64,000 nt of DNA. Source: Bin75 sp965200435 (GTDB lineage Bacteria; Nitrospirota; Nitrospiria; Nitrospirales; UBA8639). This document shows, piece by piece, positions 8,015-16,437 of the stretch. Positions within the stretch are counted from its first letter, which is position 1, and each line of letters starts with the position of its first letter. A program made the position numbers and the translations under genes. The stretch covers positions 2,294,001 to 2,358,000 of the forward strand of contig OZ241337.1 of the NCBI GenBank assembly GCA_965200435.1. Direction: 5' to 3'. The notes beneath the pieces were generated by a model. The model was given only the letters and a program-made list of their open reading frames with translations. It did not search any database and was not told where the DNA came from.

Positions 8015-9868
8015 TCAAGGCAATTCTTGCAGCACGTCCCGGCGCATAAGGTCCATGGCCTCTCTCGCGACGACGGCCAGCCCGGGATGTGTCGATTTGA
8101 GTCCATGCACCTGCGAGAGATATTCCAGGGTCCTGGCCAGGAGTCGATAGACATCCCCTTCCGCCATAGTGGTCGAATGAATAAGTTCGTTCCATGGCAG
8201 GGTGGGTTCGGCGATCCACCGGTCGGCTATTGCGGCGACGTCCCACCTCAGGAGGGGGGGCTCTTCATGCATGGACAATGAGTGGGCGACCTTGCGCACT
8301 TGTCCGAGGGTCGAGGCCAGGGCCGGATGCCGTCCGGGAAAGGAGGCCGGCCGATCGTCGTTATGCGCAATGCTCGCCAGCACGCCGGCCAGTAAAGAAG
8401 CCGTAATCCCTTCAAAGGCCCCCATCCGTATCAATTCCGTGATGAGTAAAGAATGATTGATGCGAATCAGGCGTGCCCAGTCGCCGTCAGGGGTTAGTTG
8501 GCACGTGGGTGTCAGGTAGCCGAATTGTTGCAACACTTCCATGTGTTGCTGAAAGCGATGCCAGAGTTCGGTGCGGAAGGCATGAATGGTCTTCGTCAGT
8601 CGATGATCTTCCTGGCGCAGTTTCAGCGCCTGCGGGTGGTCCTTTTGACACGCGCGTCGGGCCTGACAGGTCGGGCAGGGAAACTCGTCGCTGAGTGTCT
8701 CGGTCAGGATCGGGGTGCCGTCCTGGTCCACTCGAATGGGGAGATGTCGTAATCGGGTAGGGAAACGCTTCAGCGCTTCGATGGCGTATTCCAGACTATG
8801 AGGTGTGCACCATGGAAATTTGCGGGCTTCCGCGATGTCAAGGACTTCATCGATGACGGCAGTGACCGCGTTGACCGGATATTCCACAATGCGTCCGCCA
8901 CTTCGAACCACAGTCAGCATGGGATAGCCTTGGCTGCGACTTCGATATTGGCGCAGAACGATGGCTTGGTCCCTGGAGAGCTCGACGACCCTGCCCGGTG
9001 TCAGGAACGTCAACAGGGCCGAAACTTCCGGCGGATCGTGTCGTGTTTTCAGGCGGTGATGGGAGCGATGTTTTTTGGCAAGGCTGAAGGATTGCCACTG
9101 TGTAATCCAATCGGCGCATTCGCGCTGGCCATAGGCCTCCAGTTGCTGTTCTACGTCGTCCAGTTTGGTCTCGTAGACGTCGGCTCGTTGGTTAAGCTGA
9201 AATTGTGCAAAGCTTTTTTTCAGGATGGGTTGAATATGGTCGATGGTATGGGCTTTCAAGAGATTCAGCACCATGGGGTAGGATATCACGAATTGACTGT
9301 CGATGGGCTCCGGGTGGTTCATCAGTCCATTCGCGATGGGTCCCAGGTCGATATACGGCGACGGCGTCACCACAACGAAGCCCACGTAATCTTTCCCTCG
9401 CCGCCCGCCGCGGCCAGCGAGTTGTTGGATTTCGTTGACGGTCAGTTCCGTGATGTTGCGATCCTTGCGGACGCTGGATTGAGTCACCACGACGGTGCGG
9501 GCGGGGAAATCCACACCGGCGGCCAAAGTCGTGGTGGCAAAGACCGCGTCCAGACACCCTTGACGCATGAGTTCTTCAACGGCGATTTTCCAGGATGGCA
9601 GGTGCCCGGCATGATGGGCCGCCACTCCATAATGTTGAACCGTGGGGATGAGCGGATGGTTGGCGATGCTGGGATATTCGTCAATCATTTTTTCAAGCAC
9701 GTGCATGATGGCCGCCGATCGTGTGGGTGGAATGGAGGTCTGGCGGTGTTCGAAGCTCGCAATGGCTTCATCGCAGGCGCGCCGGGACGTCAAAAAGACG
9801 ATGGTCGGGGTCAGACGTTGGTGTCGAAGAACGCGAAGAAGATCGACTGGATGAATGGCTGGTGGCAT
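8015..9868 (-). CDS. Ski2-like helicase, C-terminal half
   Basis: A 617-aa protein that begins at helicase RecA domain 2: motif IV (PTIVFLTSRRACDEAI), motif V (FATTTLAAGVDFPARTVVV) and motif VI (QLAGRGGRRG). A long helical accessory region of the Mtr4/Ski2/HelY type follows, with a zinc-like CPTCQARRAC cluster. It has no Walker A or DExH box and cannot hydrolyse ATP alone. The missing domain is the next gene, 49 bp downstream. The open frame extends back to 10084 into the ClC gene; ATG 9868 is the first ATG after that overlap, but no clear ribosome-binding site marks it. N-half plus C-half (about 980 aa) gives the expected length of one complete Ski2-like helicase. Confidence 0.85.
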   Translation of the reverse strand: MPPAIHPVDLLRVLRHQRLTPTIVFLTSRRACDEAIASFEHRQTSIPPTRSAAIMHVLEKMIDEYPSIANHPLIPTVQHYGVAAHHAGHLPSWKIAVEELMRQGCLDAVFATTTLAAGVDFPARTVVVTQSSVRKDRNITELTVNEIQQLAGRGGRRGKDYVGFVVVTPSPYIDLGPIANGLMNHPEPIDSQFVISYPMVLNLLKAHTIDHIQPILKKSFAQFQLNQRADVYETKLDDVEQQLEAYGQRECADWITQWQSFSLAKKHRSHHRLKTRHDPPEVSALLTFLTPGRVVELSRDQAIVLRQYRSRSQGYPMLTVVRSGGRIVEYPVNAVTAVIDEVLDIAEARKFPWCTPHSLEYAIEALKRFPTRLRHLPIRVDQDGTPILTETLSDEFPCPTCQARRACQKDHPQALKLRQEDHRLTKTIHAFRTELWHRFQQHMEVLQQFGYLTPTCQLTPDGDWARLIRINHSLLITELIRMGAFEGITASLLAGVLASIAHNDDRPASFPGRHPALASTLGQVRKVAHSLSMHEEPPLLRWDVAAIADRWIAEPTLPWNELIHSTTMAEGDVYRLLARTLEYLSQVHGLKSTHPGLAVVAREAMDLMRRDVLQELP

Positions 9869-9944
9869 GAATGGCAAAAATTGTAACAGGATCCTGTCGG
9901 AAGCACAAAGAAGCTGTCGCTCGACGAGGTCTGGTGAGAGACGG

Positions 9945-11292
9945 TTACTGGTCGGACGATTTAGAGGAAGATCGTTGGCCGAAGAAAAGTTTCGTGAACG
10001 TCGTGCGTCGGGATTTGATGGCCCACGTCGCCCTTTCGATTTCCTGTTGAGACGCGAGCGAAAACGTCGGGGACTTGGATTCATGCAGGAGTTGCGTCGG
10101 GATGACGCTCCGATGACCGGTCAGCAGGTAACTCGTGGCACAACTCATGGCTGCGTATGGTGCAATGGCGGGGCCGAACAATTCCATGGCCAGAACAATC
10201 GCGGCGATGGGCGTGTTGGTGGCACCGGCCAACACGCTGACCAGTCCCAGCGCAGCAAAAGTGGCGGGATCCAATCCCAGCCCATGGGCCAGGGTCGACC
10301 CCAGGGTGGCCCCGTAAAAACAGAGGGGAAGAAGAATGCCTCCACTGCCCCCGAAATTCAATGTCACGCTGGTCGTGACAGCTTTGACTGCAAAAGCGTA
10401 CCAGGGAACGTCGTCGCCCTTAAGCGTTTGAGAAACCGTCGTCCAACCCAAGCCGAGGTAGTCGTCTGAAAAAAGAACGGTCACGGCGATGAGAAGCAGC
10501 CCGCCGATTACGCCGGTCAGCACGGAAGAGGTTTTGGTCAAAATTGAAAGCTGTTTTCCGAGCCCCAGAATTTCCACGAAGATAAACGCTCCCATGCCGA
10601 ACATGATTCCTCCTAATCCGACACCCAGAAGGAAGGGAACACTCAGCGACGGGACCAACGGCGAGATAGGCCAGGGATAGGCAATCCCCAAGTTCGCGGA
10701 AACCTGATACCCGACAAATGCTGAAACCATGGCAGGGAATAAGGCCCCGTAAGAGAGTCGTCCGATCCAGAGTACTTCAATGGCAAACAGGGCCCCGGCG
10801 ACCGGGGGGCCCGAACACCGCGGCGAAACCCGCGCTGATTCCACAGACGACGAGTCGTATTCGATCAATATCCTCCCGGCGAAGGAATTGCCCGAATACC
10901 GAACACAGTCCGACGCCGATTTGCGCACAGGGTCCGACATTGCCTGCTGAACCACCGCTTCCAATCGTGACGATTGTGGCGATGAGTTTGGCGGGAATCG
11001 TACGAAAGTGGATTTTGCCGCCCTCTTGATGAATGGCACGAATCACTTGTTCCATGCCGTACCCTCGATCTCTCGGGGCAAGCCGGGTCGTCATGACCGC
11101 GGAAAGGGCAAGGCTGACTGGCAGGAGGAGAAAGATGTACGGGAATGATTGCATGAGAGCAATGCTGCTCTGGAGCAGGAGGAGAAACAGAGTGGAGGAG
11201 AGCCCGACGAGCAGGCCCACCACACAGGCCAGGAGAAACCATTTGGCTACGCTGAAGAAGAGAATGGACGGTTCCGTGAGGCGCGTCGTCAT
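9945..11292 (-). pseudogene. ClC chloride channel, frameshifted
   Basis: Two frames together encode one ClC-family protein of about 448 aa. The first (start 11292) has the N-terminal helices and GSGGSAGNVGPCAQIG, the anion-selectivity segment; it ends soon after the Pro-rich shift. The second carries PVAGALFAIEVLW, the remaining helices, GGSGGILLPLCFYGATLG and LVSVLAGATNTPIAAIVLAMELFG. The switch falls at a run of six C (minus strand; G-run near 10804-10809), where five C would restore GPPVAGALFAIE. This is either a true one-base insertion, a phase-variable tract or a sequencing error. The rest of the reading is well conserved, so any inactivation is recent. Confidence 0.85.
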
Positions 11293-11372
11293 GAATCGTC
11301 AAGTTTTTGGCAAGGGTGAGAAGGTCAGGAGGTCAAAGACGTATGGTACATCTTCAATGCGGAAAGGACAAA

Positions 11373-11519
11373 ATGGTTTGTTCGATGATTCTGTCGGCTT
11401 TCCATTGCGGCGGTTCCTTGCAAAATGTCCATGGTATGGATAAAACCCGGTGCTGGGCATCTGGTCACGAAGAAATTGCCTGGCTGTCAGGGAAAGCGGT
11501 CGTTGTTGTGCCTCCCTGA
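11373..11519 (+). CDS. possible 48-aa Cys/His-containing small protein
   Basis: A short ORF in the 289-bp gap between the divergent ClC and MFS genes. GGAAAGGA lies at proper spacing before ATG 11373. The product has three Cys, three His and a hydrophobic end (GKAVVVVPP). A hairpin with arms CCTCCCTGAG and CTCAGGAGG starts at its stop codon. No family is recognised and coding status is uncertain; the rest of the gap shows nothing definite. Confidence 0.3.
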   Translation: MVCSMILSAFHCGGSLQNVHGMDKTRCWASGHEEIAWLSGKAVVVVPP

Positions 11520-11581
11520 GTGCTTTCTCTCAGGAGGAGAGGCTCTGGGATTGTCAACCATATGAGTGAACACGTACTCGA

Positions 11582-12766
11582 ATGATCGTCACTCCGATAT
11601 TCGTTCTGTTATGTGGACTGGGGTTCTGTTCCTTTGTCAGCTACAACTTGGTCCGCATGCCGGCTTTGGCGCCGTTCGCCGAAACGTTTGGTGCCGGACC
11701 GGTCATGGTGGGGTTCATCGTCGCGGCCTCGACGATGACGGGTGCCCTTCTCAAGCTGCCTGTAGGAACGTTGTCCGACCTCGTGAACCGCTCACGCTTG
11801 ATACTGGTTGGCGTCCTGGCTTTTGCATTACCTCCCTTTCTGTATCCGTTGGTGCCGAATTTGGAAGTGCTGATGGTGTTGCGGGTGGTCCATGGATTGG
11901 CCACGGCCGTCTTTACGCCGTTGGTTCTCGCCATGGTTGCAGAATTGTATCCTGCTACGAGAGGCGCGGCATTGGGTTGGTATACCTCCGCGGCACAAGG
12001 CGGCGGTCTGTTAGGCCCGGTGCTGGGAGGATGGATTATCGATAGGGCCGGCTATACGGAAACGTTTTTGACCGGTGGCGGGTTTGGGCTGGTCGGGCTC
12101 GTATTGTACTTGGCGCTTTGGAGGAGTTATCCCGCCTCGCCGCGTAGGGTGAAGCTGGAAGCCAAGGCTCTTTTCTTAACCGTGTTACATGGGTTACGTG
12201 CCGTGTTGGGATATCTCCAGATGGTGGCGGTGAGTGTGACGGAGGCATCGAAGATGGTGGCGAACGGCACCCTGATGGCGTTCCTGCCGTTATACGGGCT
12301 TTCCATCGGGCTGAGTTTGGCGGAAAGTGGATTGTTGTTTGGAATACAAGGCTTCACGTCGTTTCTCTCGAAACCGGTGATGGGGCGGTTCTCGGATCGC
12401 GTCGGGCGACGCCCGTTGATCGCGTTGGGCCTTCTGATTTGCGGGATGGCGATCATGGCCGTTCCTCAGATGACTCATGTGGGCTGGCTGTCTCTGTGTG
12501 CGTCCGGGTTCGGATTTGGTGAGGCGATCATTACCTCGTCATCGGCTGCGATGATTGCAGATCTGGGCAAAGCCGGTAACGTGGGAGCCGGCATGGGGCT
12601 GCGCGGCACCATCATGGATATCGGGCATGCCTGTGGGCCGATTGTAGCGGGTGTGCTCATCGCCACAATCAGTTATACTGGGGCATTTACCATTATTGGA
12701 TGCCTGCAATTGATAACGGCAGCAGGTTTTTGGATGGCAACCGGCCGGCAGTTCTGGCGAGTCTAA
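11582..12766 (+). CDS. MFS transporter
   Basis: A 394-aa inner-membrane protein with about 12 hydrophobic helices in two halves. It has the MFS loop 2-3 signature (KLPVGTLSDLVNRSRLILVG) and its repeat in the second half (KPVMGRFSDRVGRRPLIALG), plus WRSYPASP in the central loop. It resembles the drug/metabolite efflux branch of the major facilitator superfamily; substrate cannot be assigned. The TAA stop lies inside the left 4-bp target duplication of the MITE that follows, so the gene end itself was the insertion site. Confidence 0.88.
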   Translation: MIVTPIFVLLCGLGFCSFVSYNLVRMPALAPFAETFGAGPVMVGFIVAASTMTGALLKLPVGTLSDLVNRSRLILVGVLAFALPPFLYPLVPNLEVLMVLRVVHGLATAVFTPLVLAMVAELYPATRGAALGWYTSAAQGGGLLGPVLGGWIIDRAGYTETFLTGGGFGLVGLVLYLALWRSYPASPRRVKLEAKALFLTVLHGLRAVLGYLQMVAVSVTEASKMVANGTLMAFLPLYGLSIGLSLAESGLLFGIQGFTSFLSKPVMGRFSDRVGRRPLIALGLLICGMAIMAVPQMTHVGWLSLCASGFGFGEAIITSSSAAMIADLGKAGNVGAGMGLRGTIMDIGHACGPIVAGVLIATISYTGAFTIIGCLQLITAAGFWMATGRQFWRV

Positions 12767-12908
12767 GGAACCTCTGATTGCGTGTGAGAGCGGGATGCGG
12801 GGCCAGGCGTCCCGGAGCGAAACCCGAAGCGTATCAGAGCGAGAGGTGAGGGGTGAGCGAGGACACCACGCCGCCATGCGCCCGATCGTGCACGACATCA
12901 GAGGTTCC
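12767..12908. mobile_element. 142-bp MITE (IS5-like target)
   Basis: The element is bounded by perfect 12-bp terminal inverted repeats, GGAACCTCTGAT at 12767-12778 and its complement at 12897-12908. It is flanked by the 4-bp direct repeat CTAA (12763-12766 and 12909-12912). It has no transposase gene. CTAA fits the YTAR target of IS5-family transposases, so a related autonomous element elsewhere in the genome probably mobilised it. The interior is GC-rich and purine-biased. Confidence 0.8.
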
Positions 12909-12948
12909 CTAATGGTCTCGCCCGCATCGACGGAAAGGATCCACGGGC

Positions 12949-13077
12949 ATGGAAGAAGCAATGACAGGGGGCGACGTCGTCATTGGTTTGTTGGCCGCAG
13001 TGGGAGTGGTTGTCTTGATCGTGGTGTTTATCATCGTGTTTCGCATGGTCTTTTTTAGCGACGACAAAGATCAATAA
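12949..13077 (+). CDS. small single-pass membrane protein (42 aa)
   Basis: Starts at ATG 12949 behind AAAGGA. The product has an acidic N-terminus, one strong membrane helix (GLLAAVGVVVLIVVFIIVF) and a charged tail (SDDKDQ). It ends one base before the GTG of ribE, so it is co-transcribed and probably translationally linked with it. No family is recognised. Confidence 0.6.
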   Translation: MEEAMTGGDVVIGLLAAVGVVVLIVVFIIVFRMVFFSDDKDQ

Positions 13078-13078
13078 C

Positions 13079-13735
13079 GTGTTCAGCGGGATTGTCGAGG
13101 AAATGGGCGTGGTCAAATCCTTGGTACGGGGTCTTGCCGGCGCGCGCTTGTCGATTCTGGCGGGTACCGTTCTCAAGGATCTGCAGCTTGGTGAAAGCGT
13201 GAGTGTCTCGGGGACCTGCCTGACGGCTTCCGAGGTTGGCGAAGCGGATTTTTCCGTTGACGTCTCAGTCGAAACCCTGGATGTGACCACGCTGGGTACG
13301 CTCACGGCCGGTATAGCCGTGAACCTCGAGCGGGCGTTGAAACTGAACGACCGCCTGGGAGGGCATCTCGTGACTGGTCACGTGGATGGAATCGGCATCC
13401 TCCGAAAACGAACGCAGACCGGCAACACATTATGGCTGACCGTTGAAGTGCCGGGCTCCATTCTCCAATATTGCATTCCCAAAGGATCGATGACCGTGGA
13501 TGGTGTCAGCCTGACGATCAACAGCGTGTTGGAGAACGGCGTGTCCGTGGCGATTATTCCTCATACGGCCAAGGTCACTACCTTGGGGATCAAGCAGCCC
13601 GGGGATACCGTTAATCTGGAGTCAGACCTGATCGGCAAATACGTGGAGCGGTTGCTTCAACACAGCGGCCAGCTTCCGAAAAAAACGACTCCGGTCATCG
13701 ACCGCGACTATCTCCAAAAACGCGGGCTGATGTAG
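13079..13735 (+). CDS. ribE: riboflavin synthase alpha chain
   Basis: Catalyses dismutation of 6,7-dimethyl-8-ribityllumazine to riboflavin. The 218-aa product shows the two lumazine-binding repeats of the family. The N-terminal MFSGIVEEMGVV, SVSGTCLTA, ERALKLNDRLGGHLVTGHVDGIG and MTVDGVSLTINSV are all diagnostic. The start is GTG 13079, one base after the preceding small ORF. No other riboflavin genes are in the window, so the rib pathway is scattered. Confidence 0.96.
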   Translation: MFSGIVEEMGVVKSLVRGLAGARLSILAGTVLKDLQLGESVSVSGTCLTASEVGEADFSVDVSVETLDVTTLGTLTAGIAVNLERALKLNDRLGGHLVTGHVDGIGILRKRTQTGNTLWLTVEVPGSILQYCIPKGSMTVDGVSLTINSVLENGVSVAIIPHTAKVTTLGIKQPGDTVNLESDLIGKYVERLLQHSGQLPKKTTPVIDRDYLQKRGLM

Positions 13736-13748
13736 CGCAACGATTGCG

Positions 13749-13913
13749 ATGGTTTCCTCGTTGATCAAAAAACTGCCTGTGCCCGTTCGCGTCCTTGTTT
13801 TTGCCATGCTCATGGCCATTGCGATTCCATTGCTGTTGTGGTTGATTGTGCAATTTTATGAATGGAGTTGTGCCACCTGGATGACGTGCCAGCCCATGGG
13901 AAAAGGCCGGTAG
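13749..13913 (+). CDS. small membrane protein (54 aa)
   Basis: Begins 13 bp after ribE. The product has a basic N-terminus (SLIKKLPVPVRV), one long hydrophobic helix (LVFAMLMAIAIPLLLWLIVQF) and a Cys-containing C-terminus. The topology fits a one-pass inner-membrane protein. The function is unknown. Together with the 42-aa gene it brackets ribE. Confidence 0.5.
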   Translation: MVSSLIKKLPVPVRVLVFAMLMAIAIPLLLWLIVQFYEWSCATWMTCQPMGKGR

Positions 13914-13970
13914 CCGGAAGCATGTGAGCCGGGGACCGTGATGGCCGGAACACGAGGTTGCTGAAGCTTG

Positions 13971-14780
13971 CTATCGTCCTGATTCGGTTGAAGAGGTGCT
14001 TACGCTCGTCTTGTCCGTAGTGACCAGGGCTACGGTCGTATTGTCCCGTCCTCCCCGATCATTCGCTAGGTCGATGAGTGCCCGGCATTTTTGTTCCGGT
14101 GGTTGCGAGTGCATCATCATCAGAATATCCAGGATGTCTTCATCATTCAGCATTTTGTTCAGGCCGTCGCTACACAGAAGAATCTCATCCATTGGTTCAA
14201 GATTTATGCTCGAAACGTCAGCCTCGATCGTGGGGCTGATTCCAACGCCTCGGGTCAACTTGTGCCCCAATGGGTGACTGGTTGGCGTTGACCTCGGCAG
14301 TAATCCTTGTTTGATGCGTTCTTCAAGCACGGTGTGATCTTTGGTCAATGCGGAAATCCGTTGATCCCGGATGAGATAGGCCCGGCTGTCACCTGCATGG
14401 GCGATCCAGACGACAGAGGAGAAAGGTGAGGGCAGGTACAGAAGGACGACGGTTGTTCCCATTCCGGTTAATTCGGGGTTGGAATTGGCGTAGGCCCGAA
14501 CGATTTCGTTGGCGTACCAGAGCGCCGATTGTAAAAATGAGGAGATTTCCTCCGTCCCGGCCGGTAGCCCTTGCCCCGCACGCTCCGCGACGTAGTCGTG
14601 AATCGCGTTGACGGCTTTTCGGCTTGCGATGTTGCCTCCTGCGTGTCCGCTCATGCCGTCGGCAACAATCCATAACCCCAGTTCATTCGAGATCAAAAAG
14701 GCGTCCTGGTTTGTGGGACGTACAAAGCCGGCGTGCGTCATACCGGCTCCCTGCCATTGCGCCATACGGTCCATCGTCAA
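13971..14780 (-). CDS. PP2C-type protein phosphatase
   Basis: A 269-aa Ser/Thr phosphatase of the bacterial PrpC/Stp group. Metal and phosphate motifs are all present: RPTNQDAFL near residue 22, VADGMSGHAGG near 40, the HAGDSRAYLI block near 127, LLCSDGLNKML, and GGRDNTTVALV near the end. It is cytoplasmic with no membrane segment. Stp enzymes usually oppose a Hanks-type kinase; none is nearby. Its ATG overlaps the stop of the upstream exonuclease-like gene (ATGA), so the two are coupled. Confidence 0.92.
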   Translation of the reverse strand: MTMDRMAQWQGAGMTHAGFVRPTNQDAFLISNELGLWIVADGMSGHAGGNIASRKAVNAIHDYVAERAGQGLPAGTEEISSFLQSALWYANEIVRAYANSNPELTGMGTTVVLLYLPSPFSSVVWIAHAGDSRAYLIRDQRISALTKDHTVLEERIKQGLLPRSTPTSHPLGHKLTRGVGISPTIEADVSSINLEPMDEILLCSDGLNKMLNDEDILDILMMMHSQPPEQKCRALIDLANDRGGRDNTTVALVTTDKTSVSTSSTESGR

Positions 14781-15538
14781 TCGCAGCCGGGGCCGTGCCG
14801 CTCTCGAAGCGCTCGATACAGATAATCGGCAAACGGTTCGAGATTGCGAACGTCCGCCTCATTATACGCACGCAGGGTCTCGCCGGCCCGTTCATTTCCG
14901 GCCTGCCAGTCATGCCATAAATTGACGGCGTCCCAGCCGTCCAACCCTTGCAGGTCGCCGGAACGAGCAAAGCCGAGTTCCGATTCGATGTGTTTTAGCC
15001 CGCCTCGTAGACCTAATCGTCTGGCGGCAAAACACAGATCGAAATGAGCGTGGGAGAGGTCCACCCGGGGATAACTGGCCCGCAAGTAGGGCAGGTCGAA
15101 CCCCGATCCGAAAAACGTCACGATCAGGTCATAATTGGACAGTTCTTCCTGCAAGCGATTTTGGGTCAGGTTCTGATGACGAACCAGCGTAGTCATCGAG
15201 TGGTTGCTGTACAAGCCGACCATGGTGATCTTGCCCACGCTGGCCGGGTATCCGTTGGTTTCGATGTCCAGGAACACCGTCCGCGTGCGGAAGGCTTCGA
15301 ACAATCGCCAATGATGGGCTGCCTTGAACCGCCCGGCAACCATGCGCCATCGCGCGCGTTGGCAATCTTCCCAAATCCGTTCGACTTCACGATTATAGAG
15401 TGCTTTTCGCGCCGGACCAATGCCCAAGGTAGTGGAGGTCTCCAGGAATTCCCGCCAATGAGTTACGCCGTCGGCCCACAGCCGCCGTTCCGTAGTTTCT
15501 CCGATGCCATTCAGAAAGATGAACGAGGATTCAAGCAT
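14777..15538 (-). CDS. RNase H-fold 3'-5' exonuclease-like protein
   Basis: A YprB/DEDD-type nuclease fold. Exo I is VFLDIET, Exo II is YDLIVTFFGSGFDLPYL, and Exo III is YNEADVRNLEPFADYLY, where Tyr-x3-Asp suggests the DEDDy subtype. An N-terminal domain before Exo I (about 100 aa) starts with FIFLNGIGETTERRLW, which looks like a helix-hairpin-helix. ATG 15538 is chosen as it opens this domain; ATG 15574 is possible. It overlaps the PP2C gene by 4 bp. The biological substrate is unknown. Confidence 0.8.
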   Translation of the reverse strand: MLESSFIFLNGIGETTERRLWADGVTHWREFLETSTTLGIGPARKALYNREVERIWEDCQRARWRMVAGRFKAAHHWRLFEAFRTRTVFLDIETNGYPASVGKITMVGLYSNHSMTTLVRHQNLTQNRLQEELSNYDLIVTFFGSGFDLPYLRASYPRVDLSHAHFDLCFAARRLGLRGGLKHIESELGFARSGDLQGLDGWDAVNLWHDWQAGNERAGETLRAYNEADVRNLEPFADYLYRALRERHGPGCD

Positions 15539-15715
15539 GGTGGAGTCGTGCGTCCCTGAGTCTTGCGATTGCATCTGAGACACGCTACAGTCGGACTCTC
15601 GGAAATTCAAGGAGATTGGGTTCTGATCCTCATCTCTCTTCAGCCAAAGGCACATGGCTTGCCGATGATCTCACGGTGACCCGGGAGGCGCTTACTTGTA
15701 CGGAGGTTCACGATT

Positions 15716-16105
15716 ATGGAAGAGAACGCAAAGCGGATGAAAATTACGATAGGCGGCGTTTCCGTGGAAGTGGAGTTGAGGCCGACGCGTACGGCGCAGG
15801 CCATCTACGACGCCTTGCCGGTTGAAGCCAAGGTCAATCAATGGGGGGAGGAATTTTATTGCCAGTTTCCTGGAGTCAAGGACTATCGTGAGACGGCGAC
15901 AACGAACGTGAAAGTGGGCGACGTGGCGTATTGGGGACTTGGCGGGATGTTGGCGGTGTTTTTCGGACGAACCCCCATGAGTATCGGAGAAGATCCGGTC
16001 CCGGCTGATCGAGTGAACGTCGTCGGACGGTTGATTGGAGACCCGATGGTGCTTCATGAAGCCGTCGGCGCCACGATGATGAAAGTCGAAAAGGTTGCTT
16101 CATAA
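15716..16105 (+). CDS. cyclophilin-like fold protein (TM1367-type)
   Basis: The 129-aa product matches the small cyclophilin-like family PF04126. Landmarks are ITIGGVSVEVELRPTRTAQAIYDALP, INQWG-like VNQWGEEFY, GDVAYWGLGGMLAVFFGRTP and NVVGRLIGD. Family members have the cyclophilin barrel but no proven prolyl isomerase activity. It precedes the two DUF507 genes by 4 bp and is probably in their operon. About 177 bp separates it from the divergent exonuclease gene; no clear promoter boxes were picked out there. Confidence 0.8.
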   Translation: MEENAKRMKITIGGVSVEVELRPTRTAQAIYDALPVEAKVNQWGEEFYCQFPGVKDYRETATTNVKVGDVAYWGLGGMLAVFFGRTPMSIGEDPVPADRVNVVGRLIGDPMVLHEAVGATMMKVEKVAS

Positions 16106-16109
16106 CGGG

Positions 16110-16391
16110 ATGAAGGTCACCGAGGAACGCATTCACGTGCTGGCCACAACCATTGTGGAGCGCTTGCAGGAGCAGGGGCTTTTGGAGATTGCCGGGTCGA
16201 AGGAGCGTTTGATCCATGCCGTCCGGGAAGCCATGACCGACGAGCTATCCGTGGAAGACCGGCTTCATGAGGAAATCCGGTCCCTGTTGAAACACTATGA
16301 CACGGAATTTCGAAGCGGTAGATCGGATTATCAGAAGATGTTTGCGATGGTGAAAAACAAGTTGGTCAAAGAACGGGGGTTGATCCTGTAA
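16110..16391 (+). CDS. DUF507 protein, first copy
   Basis: The 93-aa charged helical protein has the DUF507 pattern: KVTEERIHVLATTIVERL at the start, ELSVEDRLHEEIRSLL in the middle and YQKMFAMVKNKLVKERG at the end. ATG 16110 is used; an earlier start inside the previous gene is unlikely. The function of the family is not known. Confidence 0.8.
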   Translation: MKVTEERIHVLATTIVERLQEQGLLEIAGSKERLIHAVREAMTDELSVEDRLHEEIRSLLKHYDTEFRSGRSDYQKMFAMVKNKLVKERGLIL

Positions 16392-16420
16392 GCAGGGCTC
16401 AACGGTCGTCGAGCCCTGCT
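16391..16420. terminator. perfect hairpin between the DUF507 genes
   Basis: Arms AGCAGGGCTC (16391-16400) and GAGCCCTGCT (16411-16420) pair over 10 bp with a 10-nt loop, starting at the last base of the first DUF507 stop. No T-run follows, so it may be an mRNA-stability or differential-expression element rather than a full terminator. Confidence 0.45.
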
Positions 16421-16437
16421 GTCGCCACGTTTGCCAT

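Noticed and set aside
6871..9868. Explaining the helicase as a simple frameshift in one gene
   Set aside because: A frameshift would leave N-half upstream of C-half; here the C-terminal domains are upstream, so the order itself is changed.
8798..9886. 362-aa frame on the + strand
   Set aside because: It lies fully antisense to the helicase C-half, which has clear conserved motifs; the + frame has no recognisable domain.
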